A stretch of DNA of 64,000 nt, taken from contig NZ_JARVWP010000021.1 of NCBI RefSeq assembly GCF_029846235.1, forward strand, positions 1 through 64,000. Direction: 5' to 3'. The translations under genes and the position numbers were made by a program. The notes beneath the pieces are model-generated. The model did no database searches and was not told where the DNA came from. It worked only from the letters and a program-made list of their open reading frames with translations. This stretch comes from Bradyrhizobium sp. CER78 (GTDB lineage Bacteria > Pseudomonadota > Alphaproteobacteria > Rhizobiales > Xanthobacteraceae). Each line of letters opens with the position of its first letter. Position 1 is the stretch's first letter. Below are positions 1 to 7,337 of this stretch, one piece after another.

Positions 1-191
1 TGTCGGAGAGAGCTGCACACGGGTCGGCTTGCCCGGATGGTCGCCCCGGTCGGCCGGCGGCGCGTTCCAGGGCCGGCCTGTGCGCGATCCCCGCCGGGGG
101 TTCCATCCGGGCGGATCCCGCGCCGGCGCGGCTTAAATCCCTCCCGGTTTTGCGGATCGGCCATGAGTTCCGCGTTTGTAGACTCGCGTTA
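1..191. other. Intergenic or gene-edge sequence at the window start
   Basis: No gene can be supported here. A minus-strand frame opens at an ATG at 104-106 and stays open to the window edge (about 35 codons, Arg/Pro/Gly-rich). That is too short to separate from a chance open frame in this very GC-rich stretch. It could be the 5' end of a gene divergent from the zinc operon, which would put the palindrome at 192-206 between two promoters. Confidence 0.3.
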
Positions 192-206
192 TGTTATAAT
201 ATAACA
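192..206. promoter_or_regulatory. Zur-box-like palindrome over the znu promoter
   Basis: TGTTATAATATAACA is a 7-bp inverted repeat around one central base, in an otherwise GC-rich region. It fits the alphaproteobacterial Zur operator (GTTATA-N-TATAAC type). Zur is the zinc-responsive Fur-family repressor, and the genes that follow are a zinc uptake operon. The box lies over the likely -10 (TATAAT at 195-200 or TATAAC at 200-205), so repressor binding would block RNA polymerase. The first ATG is only 8 bp beyond the box. Confidence 0.85.
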
Positions 207-214
207 GTCTTTCC

Positions 215-397
215 ATGGCGCATACGCACACCCACGACCACCACCATCACGGCCACGGGCACAGCCATGGCCCGGCTGCGCATCCGGCCCAGACTGCGCA
301 CTGGTCGATCCTGCGCATGCCGGTGCCGGCCCGGCTGCTCGCCGCGCTCGCGGTCTCTGCCGGCCTGTGGGGCGTGGTCTGGCTGGCGATGAGGTGA
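215..397 (+). CDS. Small His-rich single-pass membrane protein at the head of the znu operon
   Basis: This 60-aa protein has about 12 histidines in its first 25 residues, mixed with Asp and Gly, then one hydrophobic segment (about residues 38-58, rich in Leu/Ala/Val). The His-rich end could bind zinc, and the helix would anchor it in the inner membrane. Family unknown. It lies between the Zur-box-like palindrome and znuC, with only 5 bases between its stop and the likely znuC GTG, so it is very probably the first gene of the zinc operon. There is no room for a normal Shine-Dalgarno: if the -10 overlaps the palindrome, the transcript would start within about 8 bases of the ATG. A role as a zinc-handling or regulatory small protein is inference. 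Confidence 0.7.
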   Translation: MAHTHTHDHHHHGHGHSHGPAAHPAQTAHWSILRMPVPARLLAALAVSAGLWGVVWLAMR

Positions 398-402
398 GAC
401 CT

Positions 403-1158
403 GTGGCTGCTCTTGTCACCTTCCGCGACGTCACCCTCGGCTATGACCGCCACCCGGCGGTGCATCATCTCAACGGCGCCGTCGAGGCGGGCGCGCTGCT
501 GGCCGTGATCGGCCCGAACGGCGCCGGCAAGTCGACGCTGCTGCGCGGCATTGCCGGCGTGCTCAAGCCGCTGTCGGGCGTGATCGATCTCGACGGGCTC
601 GAGCACCGTGACATCGCCTATCTGCCGCAATCCGCCGACATCGACCGGACGTTTCCGATCTCGGTATTCGATTTCGTCGGCACCGGGCTGTGGCGCTCGA
701 CCGGCTTCTTCGGCGGCATCGGCAGGGCCGCGCGCGGCAAGATTTTGGCAGCGCTCGCCGCGGTCGGCCTCAACGGCTTCGAGAACCGGCCGATCGGCAC
801 GCTGTCCGGCGGCCAGACCCAGCGCATGCTGTTCGCACGCGTGCTGCTGCAGGACGCCCGCCTGATCGTGCTCGACGAGCCGTTCAATGCCATCGATGCC
901 AAGACCACCGCCGATCTCCTGGCGCTGGTGAAGCGCTGGAACGGCGAGGGGCGTACGGTGCTGGCGGCGCTGCACGACCTCGACATGGTGCGCAACAATT
1001 TCCCGGAATCGCTGTTGCTGGCGCGCGGCCCGGTGGAATGGGGCCCGACCGCGCAGACGCTGACGGCGGACAATCTGACGGTCGCGATGCGGATGTGCGA
1101 GGCGTTTGACGACAGCGCCGCGGCCTGCGGCGCCGATCCGCGCTCGAGGGCTGCCTGA
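403..1158 (+). CDS. znuC: Zinc ABC transporter ATP-binding protein ZnuC
   Basis: ABC ATPase of 251 aa that powers zinc uptake through ZnuB. Visible motifs are Walker A (GPNGAGKST), the signature LSGGQ in the form TLSGGQTQRM, Walker B (LIVLDEPF) and the switch His in AALHDLDMV. The GTG at 403 is chosen because it follows a purine-rich GAGGTGAG at 391-398 and starts directly at the conserved core; an upstream ATG at 367 would overlap the preceding gene. The stop is 5 bases before znuB. Zinc rather than manganese specificity is inferred from the Zur-like box and the His-rich first gene. Confidence 0.9.
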   Translation: MAALVTFRDVTLGYDRHPAVHHLNGAVEAGALLAVIGPNGAGKSTLLRGIAGVLKPLSGVIDLDGLEHRDIAYLPQSADIDRTFPISVFDFVGTGLWRSTGFFGGIGRAARGKILAALAAVGLNGFENRPIGTLSGGQTQRMLFARVLLQDARLIVLDEPFNAIDAKTTADLLALVKRWNGEGRTVLAALHDLDMVRNNFPESLLLARGPVEWGPTAQTLTADNLTVAMRMCEAFDDSAAACGADPRSRAA

Positions 1159-1163
1159 CGCCG

Positions 1164-2033
1164 ATGCTATCAGACGCGCTGATCACGCCCTTCATCGAAT
1201 TCGAGTTCATGCGCCGCGCGCTCGCGGCCGTGATCGCGCTGTCGCTCGGCGGTGCGCCGATCGGCGTATTCCTGATGCTGCGGCGGATGAGCCTGGTCGG
1301 CGACGCCATGGCGCATGCGATCCTGCCGGGCGCTGCGATCGGCTTCCTGCTGTCAGGACTCAATTTGTTCGCGATGACGACCGGCGGATTGATCGCGGGC
1401 TTTGCGGTGGCGCTGCTCGCCGGCCTCGTCGCCCGCACCACCGAATTGAAGGAGGACGCCTCGCTGGCAACCTTCTATCTGGTCTCGCTCGCGCTCGGCG
1501 TCACCATCGTGTCCATCAAGGGCACCAATATCGACCTGCTGCATGTGCTGTTCGGTAATATTCTGGCGATGGACGACCAGACCCTGCTGGTGATCGCGTT
1601 CAATGCCACCCTCACGTTGCTGGTGCTCGCGGTGATCTATCGGCCGCTGGTGATCGAATGCGTCGATCCGGTGTTCCTGCGCACCGTGAGCCGGGCCGGC
1701 GCGCCGGCGCATCTCGCCTTCCTCGCGCTGGTCGTGGTCAACCTCGTCAACGGCTTTCACGCGCTCGGCACCTTGCTCGGCGTGGGGCTGATGATCCTGC
1801 CCGCGGGCATCGCGCGGTTCTGGTCGCGCGACATCACCACCATGATCTGCATCGCGGTCGCGAGCGCCATGCTGTCGGGCTATGCCGGGCTGGTGCTGTC
1901 GTACCAGACCCGGATTCCCTCCGGCCCCGCGATCATCCTGGTTGCGGCGGGGCTCTATATCTTGTCGTTGCTGTTCGGCAATGTCAGCGGCCTGGTGCGG
2001 CAGCTGTTTCCCGGCCGCCATCTCGAGGCATGA
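1164..2033 (+). CDS. znuB: Zinc ABC transporter permease ZnuB
   Basis: Integral membrane permease of 289 aa from the ABC-3 family (zinc/manganese/iron uptake). It shows eight or so hydrophobic segments and the family's N-terminal signature RRMSLVGDAMAHAILPG, the stretch that contacts the ATPase. It forms the inner-membrane channel of the ZnuABC importer. It follows znuC by 5 bases, and its stop overlaps the znuA start (ATGA arrangement at 2030-2033), so the three genes are translationally linked. Confidence 0.92.
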   Translation: MLSDALITPFIEFEFMRRALAAVIALSLGGAPIGVFLMLRRMSLVGDAMAHAILPGAAIGFLLSGLNLFAMTTGGLIAGFAVALLAGLVARTTELKEDASLATFYLVSLALGVTIVSIKGTNIDLLHVLFGNILAMDDQTLLVIAFNATLTLLVLAVIYRPLVIECVDPVFLRTVSRAGAPAHLAFLALVVVNLVNGFHALGTLLGVGLMILPAGIARFWSRDITTMICIAVASAMLSGYAGLVLSYQTRIPSGPAIILVAAGLYILSLLFGNVSGLVRQLFPGRHLEA

Positions 2034-2908
2034 TGATGCGGCGTTTGCTTGGGTTGATCGGTCTGGCGCTGGTGCTGGCGAGCGGCACGGCGCGCGCCGC
2101 CGATCGCATCAATGTCGTCGCGAGCTTCTCGATCCTCGCCGACATGGTGCGCAATGTCGGCGGCGACAGCGTCGACGTGACGGCGCTGGTCGGTCCCGAT
2201 GGCGATGCACATGTCTACGCGCCGACGCCGGCCGACGCCAAGAAGGTCGCCGACGCCAGGCTGCTGGTCATCAACGGCCTCGGCTTCGAAGGCTGGCTGC
2301 CGCGGCTGTTGCAGGCCTCCGGCAGCAAGGCGCCGGTCGCGGTAGCGACCAAGGGCATCATGCCCCGGAAGATGGGCGGCCATGACGATCCGCATGCCTG
2401 GCAATCCGTCGCCAATGCCAAGATCTACGTGGTCAATATTTGCGACGGGCTGATCGCCGTGGCCCCCGACCAAGCGGCCGTCTTCAAGGCCAATGCCGAC
2501 GCCTATCTGGCCAAGCTCGAGGCACTCGACCGCGAGGTGCACGAGGCGGTGGGGCGCGTGCCGGAGGCGCGGCGCAAGGTGATCTCGACCCACGGCGCAT
2601 TCGGCTATTTTGCCGACGCCTACGGGATCACGTTCTTCTCGCCGCTGTCGGTCTCCACCGATTCCGAGCCCAGCGCGCGCGATATCGCGGCCATCATCGC
2701 CCAGATCAAGGCCGCGAAAATTCCGGCAGTTTTTCTCGAAAATATCAGCGATCCCCGCCTGATCGAGCGGATCGCGGCCGAGACCGGTGCCCGGGTCGGC
2801 GGCACCCTTTATTCGGACAGTTTGACGGGCGAAAAGGGCGATGCACCCACTTACATTGATATGGTCAGGCACAATATAAAGGCCCTGACCAGCGCGCTCG
2901 CCGACTAG
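2030..2908 (+). CDS. znuA: Zinc ABC transporter periplasmic binding protein ZnuA
   Basis: Cluster A-I metal-binding lipoprotein-like protein of 292 aa. An N-terminal signal peptide ends near ...GTARA. Probable metal ligands lie in the usual places: His in DAHVYAPTPAD, His in DPHAWQS, His in STHGAFGYF, and an acidic residue in FLENISDPR. The long His/Asp loop found in many ZnuA proteins is absent; the separate His-rich small protein at 215-397 may supply that function (inference). Three consecutive ATGs occur at 2030-2038; the first overlaps the znuB stop. Function: captures periplasmic zinc and delivers it to ZnuB. Confidence 0.9.
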   Translation: MMMRRLLGLIGLALVLASGTARAADRINVVASFSILADMVRNVGGDSVDVTALVGPDGDAHVYAPTPADAKKVADARLLVINGLGFEGWLPRLLQASGSKAPVAVATKGIMPRKMGGHDDPHAWQSVANAKIYVVNICDGLIAVAPDQAAVFKANADAYLAKLEALDREVHEAVGRVPEARRKVISTHGAFGYFADAYGITFFSPLSVSTDSEPSARDIAAIIAQIKAAKIPAVFLENISDPRLIERIAAETGARVGGTLYSDSLTGEKGDAPTYIDMVRHNIKALTSALAD

Positions 2909-2944
2909 GGGCAGGGGCCTCCCTGCCGGGGTCGAGCGCGTATG

Positions 2945-2989
2945 GCATGATCCGGAAAAGTGGGAACCGGTTTTCCGAAAAGATCATGC
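2945..2989. repeat. Palindromic intergenic repeat (GCATGATC...GATCATGC type)
   Basis: The arms GCATGATC and GATCATGC flank a core with AAGTGGGAACCGGTTTT. The whole element can fold into an imperfect hairpin. The core AAGTGGNNACCGGTT is shared with the repeats at 5897, 37108 and 39571, although the outer arms differ. It separates the znu operon from the CobW gene. It may end transcription or be a dispersed repeat of the host group. Confidence 0.75.
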
Positions 2990-3053
2990 CCAAACAAAGA
3001 GTTGAGATCATGATGCGATTTGGCATCGTGAGTTCAACGTTCCCGGAGTTGTT

Positions 3054-4109
3054 ATGGCTGAAGCTTCGCAAAAAATTCCTGTGACCGTGCTGACGGGCTA
3101 TCTCGGCGCCGGCAAGACCACGCTGCTGAACCGCATCCTGTCGGAAAACCACGGCAAGAAATACGCCGTCATCGTCAACGAATTCGGCGAGATCGGCATC
3201 GACAACGACCTCATCATCGGCGCCGATGAGGAAGTGTTCGAGATGAACAATGGCTGCGTCTGCTGCACGGTGCGCGGCGACCTCGTCCGCATCATGGACG
3301 GCTTGATGAAGCGCAAGGGCAAGTTCGACGCTATCATCGTCGAGACCACCGGCCTTGCCGATCCGGCGCCGGTCGCGCAGACCTTCTTCGTCGACGAGGA
3401 CGTGCAGAAGAACGCCCGGCTCGATGCCGTCGTCACCGTTGCCGACGCCAAGTGGCTGAGCGATCGCCTCAAGGATGCGCCGGAAGCCAAGAACCAGATC
3501 GCGTTCGCCGACGTCATCGTGCTGAACAAGACCGACCTGGTCTCCAAGCCCGAGCTCGCCGAGGTCGAGGCCCGCATCCGCGGCATCAACCCCTATGCCA
3601 AGCTGCACCGTACCGAGCGTTGCCAGGTCGGGCTGACCGACGTGCTGGAGCGCGGCGCGTTCGACCTCGATCGCATCCTGGAGATCGAGCCGGATTTCCT
3701 CGAGGCCGGCGACGATCACGACCATGATCACGATCATCACCATCACGACCATGATCACCAGCACCATGATCATGATCACGGCCATGGCGGGCTGAAGCAC
3801 TATCACGACGAGGACATGCAATCGCTGTCGCTGCGCTCGGAGAAGCCGCTCGATCCCACCAAGTTCATGCCCTGGCTGCAGAACCTCGTCGCCACCGAGG
3901 GCCAGAAGATCCTGCGCTCGAAGGGCATCCTCGCCTTCACCGGCGATGACGACCGCTACGTGTTCCAGGGCGTCCACATGATGCTGGAGGGCGACCACCA
4001 GCGCAAATGGAAGGACGGCGAGAAGCGCGAGAGCCGCGTCGTGTTCATTGGTCGCGAACTGCCTGAGCAAGCGATCCGCGACGGCTTCGAGCAGTGCATC
4101 ACCACGTGA
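3054..4109 (+). CDS. CobW/COG0523-family metallochaperone GTPase with His-rich loop
   Basis: G3E-family GTPase of 351 aa. The Walker A (GYLGAGKTTLLN) lies at residues 16-27, the metal-binding motif GCVCCTVR around residue 69, and the GTP base-recognition motif NKTD near residue 159. A run of alternating His and Asp (nt 3712-3790, about 26 residues) links it to the C-terminal CobW_C domain. Members of this family (ZigA/ZNG1 type) move zinc to client proteins during shortage. The location just after znuABC supports a zinc role. The His-rich loop points to metal buffering. Its stop overlaps the next start (TGATG). Confidence 0.85.
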   Translation: MAEASQKIPVTVLTGYLGAGKTTLLNRILSENHGKKYAVIVNEFGEIGIDNDLIIGADEEVFEMNNGCVCCTVRGDLVRIMDGLMKRKGKFDAIIVETTGLADPAPVAQTFFVDEDVQKNARLDAVVTVADAKWLSDRLKDAPEAKNQIAFADVIVLNKTDLVSKPELAEVEARIRGINPYAKLHRTERCQVGLTDVLERGAFDLDRILEIEPDFLEAGDDHDHDHDHHHHDHDHQHHDHDHGHGGLKHYHDEDMQSLSLRSEKPLDPTKFMPWLQNLVATEGQKILRSKGILAFTGDDDRYVFQGVHMMLEGDHQRKWKDGEKRESRVVFIGRELPEQAIRDGFEQCITT

Positions 4110-5128
4110 TGAAAGAGTTCGATCCGGGCGAGGCCCTTTCTTCCATCGTGTCGATCACCGACCGCGTCAAGCACCTTCCGCTCGGCGCGGCGGTCGGTTC
4201 GGTGCATTTCCTCGGCGACCGCGCGTTCTTCGTCGGCGCCGAGGAGAGCGTTGCGATCGCCACCCTGGAGGGCGAGATCACGCGCACCGAGACGCATTTC
4301 GGCGCCATCCTGTGTGCGGCCTCCGACGGCAAGCGGCTCGTCACCGGCGGTGACGACGGCAAGCTGCTCGCGATCGACGCCAGGGGCGAGATCTCGACGG
4401 TGGCGACCGACGCCAAGCGGCGTTGGATCGACAACGTCGCGCTGCACAGCGACGGCACCGTGGCATGGTCGGCGGGCAAGACCGCCTTCGTGCGCAATCC
4501 CAAGGGCGAAGAGAAAACCTTCGAAGTGCCGTCGACCGTCGGCGGACTGGCGTTCGCGCCGAAGGGCCTGCGGCTTGCGATCGCGCATTACAACGGCGTG
4601 ACGTTGTGGTTTCCCAACATGGCCGCCAATCCGGAATTCCTGGAATGGGCCGGCTCGCACCTCGCGGTCTCCTTCAGTCCGGACAACAAATTCCTCGTCA
4701 CCGCGATGCACGAGGCCGCGATGCATGGCTGGCGGCTCGCCGACAACCGGCACATGCGGATGAGCGGCTATCCCGGCCGCGTGCGCTCGATGTCGTGGAG
4801 CGTCGGCGGCAAGGGGCTCGCGACCTCGGGCGCCGATACCGTGATCGTCTGGCCGTTCACCAGCAAGGACGGGCCGATGGGCAAGGAGCCGGCTATGCTG
4901 GCGCCGATGCCGGCGCGGGTCGCCGTGGTCGCCTGCCACCCGAAGAACGATATCATGGCGGTCGGCTATGCCGACGGCACCGTGCTGATGGTCCGGCTCG
5001 AGGACGGCGCCGAGATCCTGGTGCGCCGGAATACCGGCGCGGCGGTGTCCGCGCTGGGTTGGAATGCCAAGGGCACGCTGCTCGCCTTCGGCACGGAAGA
5101 TGGTGACGCGGGCATTTTGGAAATGTAA
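4109..5128 (+). CDS. WD40-repeat beta-propeller protein coupled to the CobW GTPase
   Basis: 339-aa protein without signal peptide or membrane segment. It has several WD40-like blades, each with a Gly-His/Ser-Asp turn and a hydrophobic strand, for example VSFSPDNKFLVTAM, LATSGADTVIVWPF and SALGWNAKGTLLAFGTEDG. WD40 propellers act as protein-binding platforms. The start at 4109 is chosen because its ATG overlaps the CobW stop; an earlier in-frame ATG at 4094 lies inside that gene. Tight coupling suggests it works with the GTPase, perhaps as a client adaptor (inference). Confidence 0.8.
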   Translation: MKEFDPGEALSSIVSITDRVKHLPLGAAVGSVHFLGDRAFFVGAEESVAIATLEGEITRTETHFGAILCAASDGKRLVTGGDDGKLLAIDARGEISTVATDAKRRWIDNVALHSDGTVAWSAGKTAFVRNPKGEEKTFEVPSTVGGLAFAPKGLRLAIAHYNGVTLWFPNMAANPEFLEWAGSHLAVSFSPDNKFLVTAMHEAAMHGWRLADNRHMRMSGYPGRVRSMSWSVGGKGLATSGADTVIVWPFTSKDGPMGKEPAMLAPMPARVAVVACHPKNDIMAVGYADGTVLMVRLEDGAEILVRRNTGAAVSALGWNAKGTLLAFGTEDGDAGILEM

Positions 5129-5145
5129 GAGATCGCTGCATCCGA

Positions 5146-5172
5146 AGCGTATTCGAGCGAACTGAGTACCGG
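5146..5172 (+). repeat. Decayed half-copy of the AGCGTTTTC-type repeat
   Basis: AGCGTATTCGAGCGAACTGA followed by GTACCGG matches the left half of the repeats at 5897, 37108 and 39571 with a few changes. The right arm is missing. It lies just before the mgtC-like gene, so that gene is bracketed by one partial and one full copy in the same orientation. Confidence 0.55.
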
Positions 5173-5179
5173 CAGCGTC

Positions 5180-5896
5180 ATGCGATTCCTCACGACATTC
5201 CAGCTCGCCGATTTCATCGACACGCTGATCAGCCTGACGTCGGCCTTTGTGCTCGGCACCCTGATCGGGGCCGAGCGGCAGTACCGGCAGCGCACTGCCG
5301 GGCTGCGCACCAACGTGCTGGTCGCGGTCGGGGCGGCCGCCTTCGTCGACCTCGCGATGCATCTGGCCGGCGCCGACGGCGCGGTGCGGGTGATCGCCTA
5401 TGTGGTGTCCGGAATCGGCTTCCTCGGCGCGGGCGTCATCATGAAGCAGGGCATGGACGTGCGCGGCCTCAACACCGCGGCGACGCTATGGGCCTCGGCC
5501 GCAGTCGGATCCTGCGCCGGCGCCGACCTCGTGGCGCAGGCGGCGGCGCTGACCGTGTTCGTGATCGCCGGCAACACGCTGCTGCGTCCGCTGGTTAACG
5601 CCATCAACCGCATCCCGCTGAACGAGAAGGCGCTGGAGGCGACCTACTATTTCAAGGTCGTGGTCACCCCGGAAATGCTGCCCGACATGCGCGACGCCGT
5701 CGTGGAGAAGCTCGAGGCCGCGAACTATCCGGTCGCCGATGTCAACGTGGTCGAGGCCGGCGACGACTTCCTCGAGATCGTGGCGGAGCTGGTCTCGACC
5801 GCGGTCGAGCCCAACGAGCTGAACGCCGTGGTGGTCGACATCCAACATCAGCCCGGCGTGCGCCACGCGACCTGGGAAATCAGCACCACGGATTAG
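5180..5896 (+). CDS. MgtC/SapB family inner-membrane protein
   Basis: 238-aa membrane protein with about five hydrophobic helices in its first 145 residues and a soluble C-terminal domain of about 90 residues (ACT-like in shape). It carries the family hallmark GTLIGAERQYRQRTAGLRTN and the segment GIGFLGAGVIMKQG. MgtC proteins help cells survive low magnesium or host compartments and affect the F-ATPase or phosphate homeostasis in studied species; the exact role here is not known. It follows the WD40 gene by 51 bases, with a decayed repeat in the gap. Confidence 0.85.
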   Translation: MRFLTTFQLADFIDTLISLTSAFVLGTLIGAERQYRQRTAGLRTNVLVAVGAAAFVDLAMHLAGADGAVRVIAYVVSGIGFLGAGVIMKQGMDVRGLNTAATLWASAAVGSCAGADLVAQAAALTVFVIAGNTLLRPLVNAINRIPLNEKALEATYYFKVVVTPEMLPDMRDAVVEKLEAANYPVADVNVVEAGDDFLEIVAELVSTAVEPNELNAVVVDIQHQPGVRHATWEISTTD

Positions 5897-5950
5897 AGCG
5901 TTTTCGAGCGAAGTGGATACCGGTTCGCGTGAAGAAAACGCGTCAAAACA
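5897..5950 (+). repeat. AGCGTTTTC...GAAAACGC intergenic palindrome, copy 1
   Basis: Starts immediately after the stop codon of the preceding gene. The arms GCGTTTTC and GAAAACGC enclose GAGCGAAGTGGATACCGGTT. Nearly identical copies occur at 37108-37158 and 39571-39623. It can form a hairpin and may act as a terminator. Its GTGAAGAAAACGCG creates a false early start for the following small gene. Confidence 0.85.
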
Positions 5951-6078
5951 AAATCAAGAGCCCCGTTCCGATTCAATCGAACGGAAACGGCTCTGAGGCC
6001 AGGTTCCCGCAGGCCGCGCCCAGGAACCATGCGGTAACCGGATCGTTGATCTCGCTGACACGACGCGGGGTGAACGAG

Positions 6079-6411
6079 ATGGCTGCGGATCGGACCAGCT
6101 TGCGGAAGGACATCCTGATCGCCTCGACCTTGGTCGCGGCCGGCGTCGCGATCGCGGCGCTGGCACTGCATGCGATCAACGCATCTGCGCCGCAAGAACT
6201 GGCGCAGGCGACCCAGCCGCTGCAGTCGTCGCCGACGCCCGAGCCACAGAAGACGACGGCACCTGCCGAATCGAAGCCGGGGGGCGAACGGCCGACCACG
6301 CCGGCGCCGCAACCTGCTCGTCCCGACGACGAAGCGCAGAAGGCCGGCGCCAAGCCGATGCTGCCGCCAGCGCCCGCCGAGAAGACCGCCCCGCCGATCG
6401 AGAAGAAATAG
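6079..6411 (+). CDS. Small membrane-anchored proline/alanine-rich protein
   Basis: 110-aa protein. After a short charged N-terminus there is one hydrophobic helix (about residues 12-32, rich in Ala/Val/Ile/Leu), then a disordered tail rich in Pro, Ala, Glu and Lys. The tail probably lies in the periplasm. No family recognised. The ATG at 6079 is chosen over earlier in-frame codons, which fall in the repeat at 5897-5950; GTG at 6070 is a possible alternative. Many Hyphomicrobiales have anchored Pro-rich proteins of this kind with no assigned function. Confidence 0.55.
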   Translation: MAADRTSLRKDILIASTLVAAGVAIAALALHAINASAPQELAQATQPLQSSPTPEPQKTTAPAESKPGGERPTTPAPQPARPDDEAQKAGAKPMLPPAPAEKTAPPIEKK

Positions 6412-6529
6412 CCTCTCGGGTCAGCGCATGTGACGCGCATTTGACTGCTGCTGCCGATTATACGGTCTCGCCTCCGTCATCCCAGCCCGTCATAATCCGT
6501 CGTCTTGCCAACGACAGATGGGGCCTTTC

Positions 6530-7270
6530 ATGAAGATCGAGGACGTCCGGCGCACCGCCTATTCGATGCCGCTCACCAACCCGTCGTTTCCGCCGGGGCC
6601 GTACCGGTTCTTCGACCGCGAATATTTCATCATCACCTACAAGACCGACCTGGAAGCGCTCCAGGCCGTGGTGCCGGAGCCGCTCGAGGTCGCCGAGCCC
6701 GTGGTGAAGTATGAATTCATCCGCATGCCGGACTCGACCGGCTTCGGCGACTACACCGAGACCGGGCAGGTGATCCCGGTCCGCTTCAGGGGCGAGGAGG
6801 GCGCCTACACCCACGCGATGTATCTCGACGACGAGGGCCCGATCGCCGGCGGCCGCGAGCTGTGGGGATTTCCGAAGAAGCTGGCGAGGCCCAAGATCGA
6901 GGTCGAGAGCGACGTGCTGGTCGGCTCGCTGCACTACGGCTCGGTGCTCTGCGCCTCCGCCACGATGGGCTACAAGCACCGCAAGGTCGACCACGACACC
7001 GTGCTGAAATCGATGACGGCGCCGAACTTTATTCTCAAGATCATCCCGCATGTCGACGGCAGCCCGCGGATCTGCGAGCTGGTGCGGTTTCATCTCGAGG
7101 ACATCACCTTGAAGGAGGCCTGGACCGGCCCCGCCGCGCTCGGTCTCTTTCCCCACGCGCTGTGCGACGTCGCCCGCCTGCCGGTGCGTGAGGTGGTCTC
7201 GGCGCTGCATTTCAAGGCAGATCTGACGCTCGGCCTCGGCTCGGTCGCGTTCGACTACATGGCGAGATGA
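6530..7270 (+). CDS. adc: Acetoacetate decarboxylase
   Basis: 246-aa enzyme that converts acetoacetate to acetone and CO2. The sequence follows the clostridial family closely: FPPGPYRFFDREYF near the start, then GRELWGFPKKLARPKIE containing the Schiff-base lysine (Lys116 or Lys117 by this numbering, matching Lys115 of the family), ATMGYKHRK, and ILKIIPHVDGSPRICELV. The ATG at 6530 gives the family's usual start; ATG 6518 would add four residues. It stands alone on the plus strand and ends at a strong hairpin. It may drain ketone bodies made during polyhydroxybutyrate turnover (inference). Confidence 0.92.
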   Translation: MKIEDVRRTAYSMPLTNPSFPPGPYRFFDREYFIITYKTDLEALQAVVPEPLEVAEPVVKYEFIRMPDSTGFGDYTETGQVIPVRFRGEEGAYTHAMYLDDEGPIAGGRELWGFPKKLARPKIEVESDVLVGSLHYGSVLCASATMGYKHRKVDHDTVLKSMTAPNFILKIIPHVDGSPRICELVRFHLEDITLKEAWTGPAALGLFPHALCDVARLPVREVVSALHFKADLTLGLGSVAFDYMAR

Positions 7271-7286
7271 GCCGCGCCAGACAGCA

Positions 7287-7314
7287 AAATGCCCGGCGTG
7301 AGGCCGGGCATTTT
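7287..7314. terminator. Bidirectional intrinsic terminator
   Basis: AAAATGCCCGGC, a 5-base loop, then GCCGGGCATTTT forms a 12-bp perfect stem with an A-run on one side and a T-run on the other. It lies between the converging acetoacetate decarboxylase and homospermidine synthase genes and can serve both. Confidence 0.85.
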
Positions 7315-7337
7315 CGTTCTCAAGGCGCGCTTCGCGG

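Noticed and set aside
1..106. Minus-strand frame from ATG 106 to the window edge
   Set aside because: Only 35 codons are visible in very GC-rich sequence, with no ribosome site or family match; kept as unassigned.
2909..3053. A second Zur box before the CobW gene
   Set aside because: I looked for a GTTATA-N-TATAAC-type palindrome and found only the dispersed repeat; regulation of CobW by Zur is not shown by the sequence.
5929..6078. N-terminal extension of the small Pro-rich protein gene beginning MKKTRQNK
   Set aside because: This extension lies in the palindromic repeat at 5897-5950 and the sequence after it; the same start sequence appears in the copy at 39603. It is a repeat artefact, and the real start is at 6079 or 6070.
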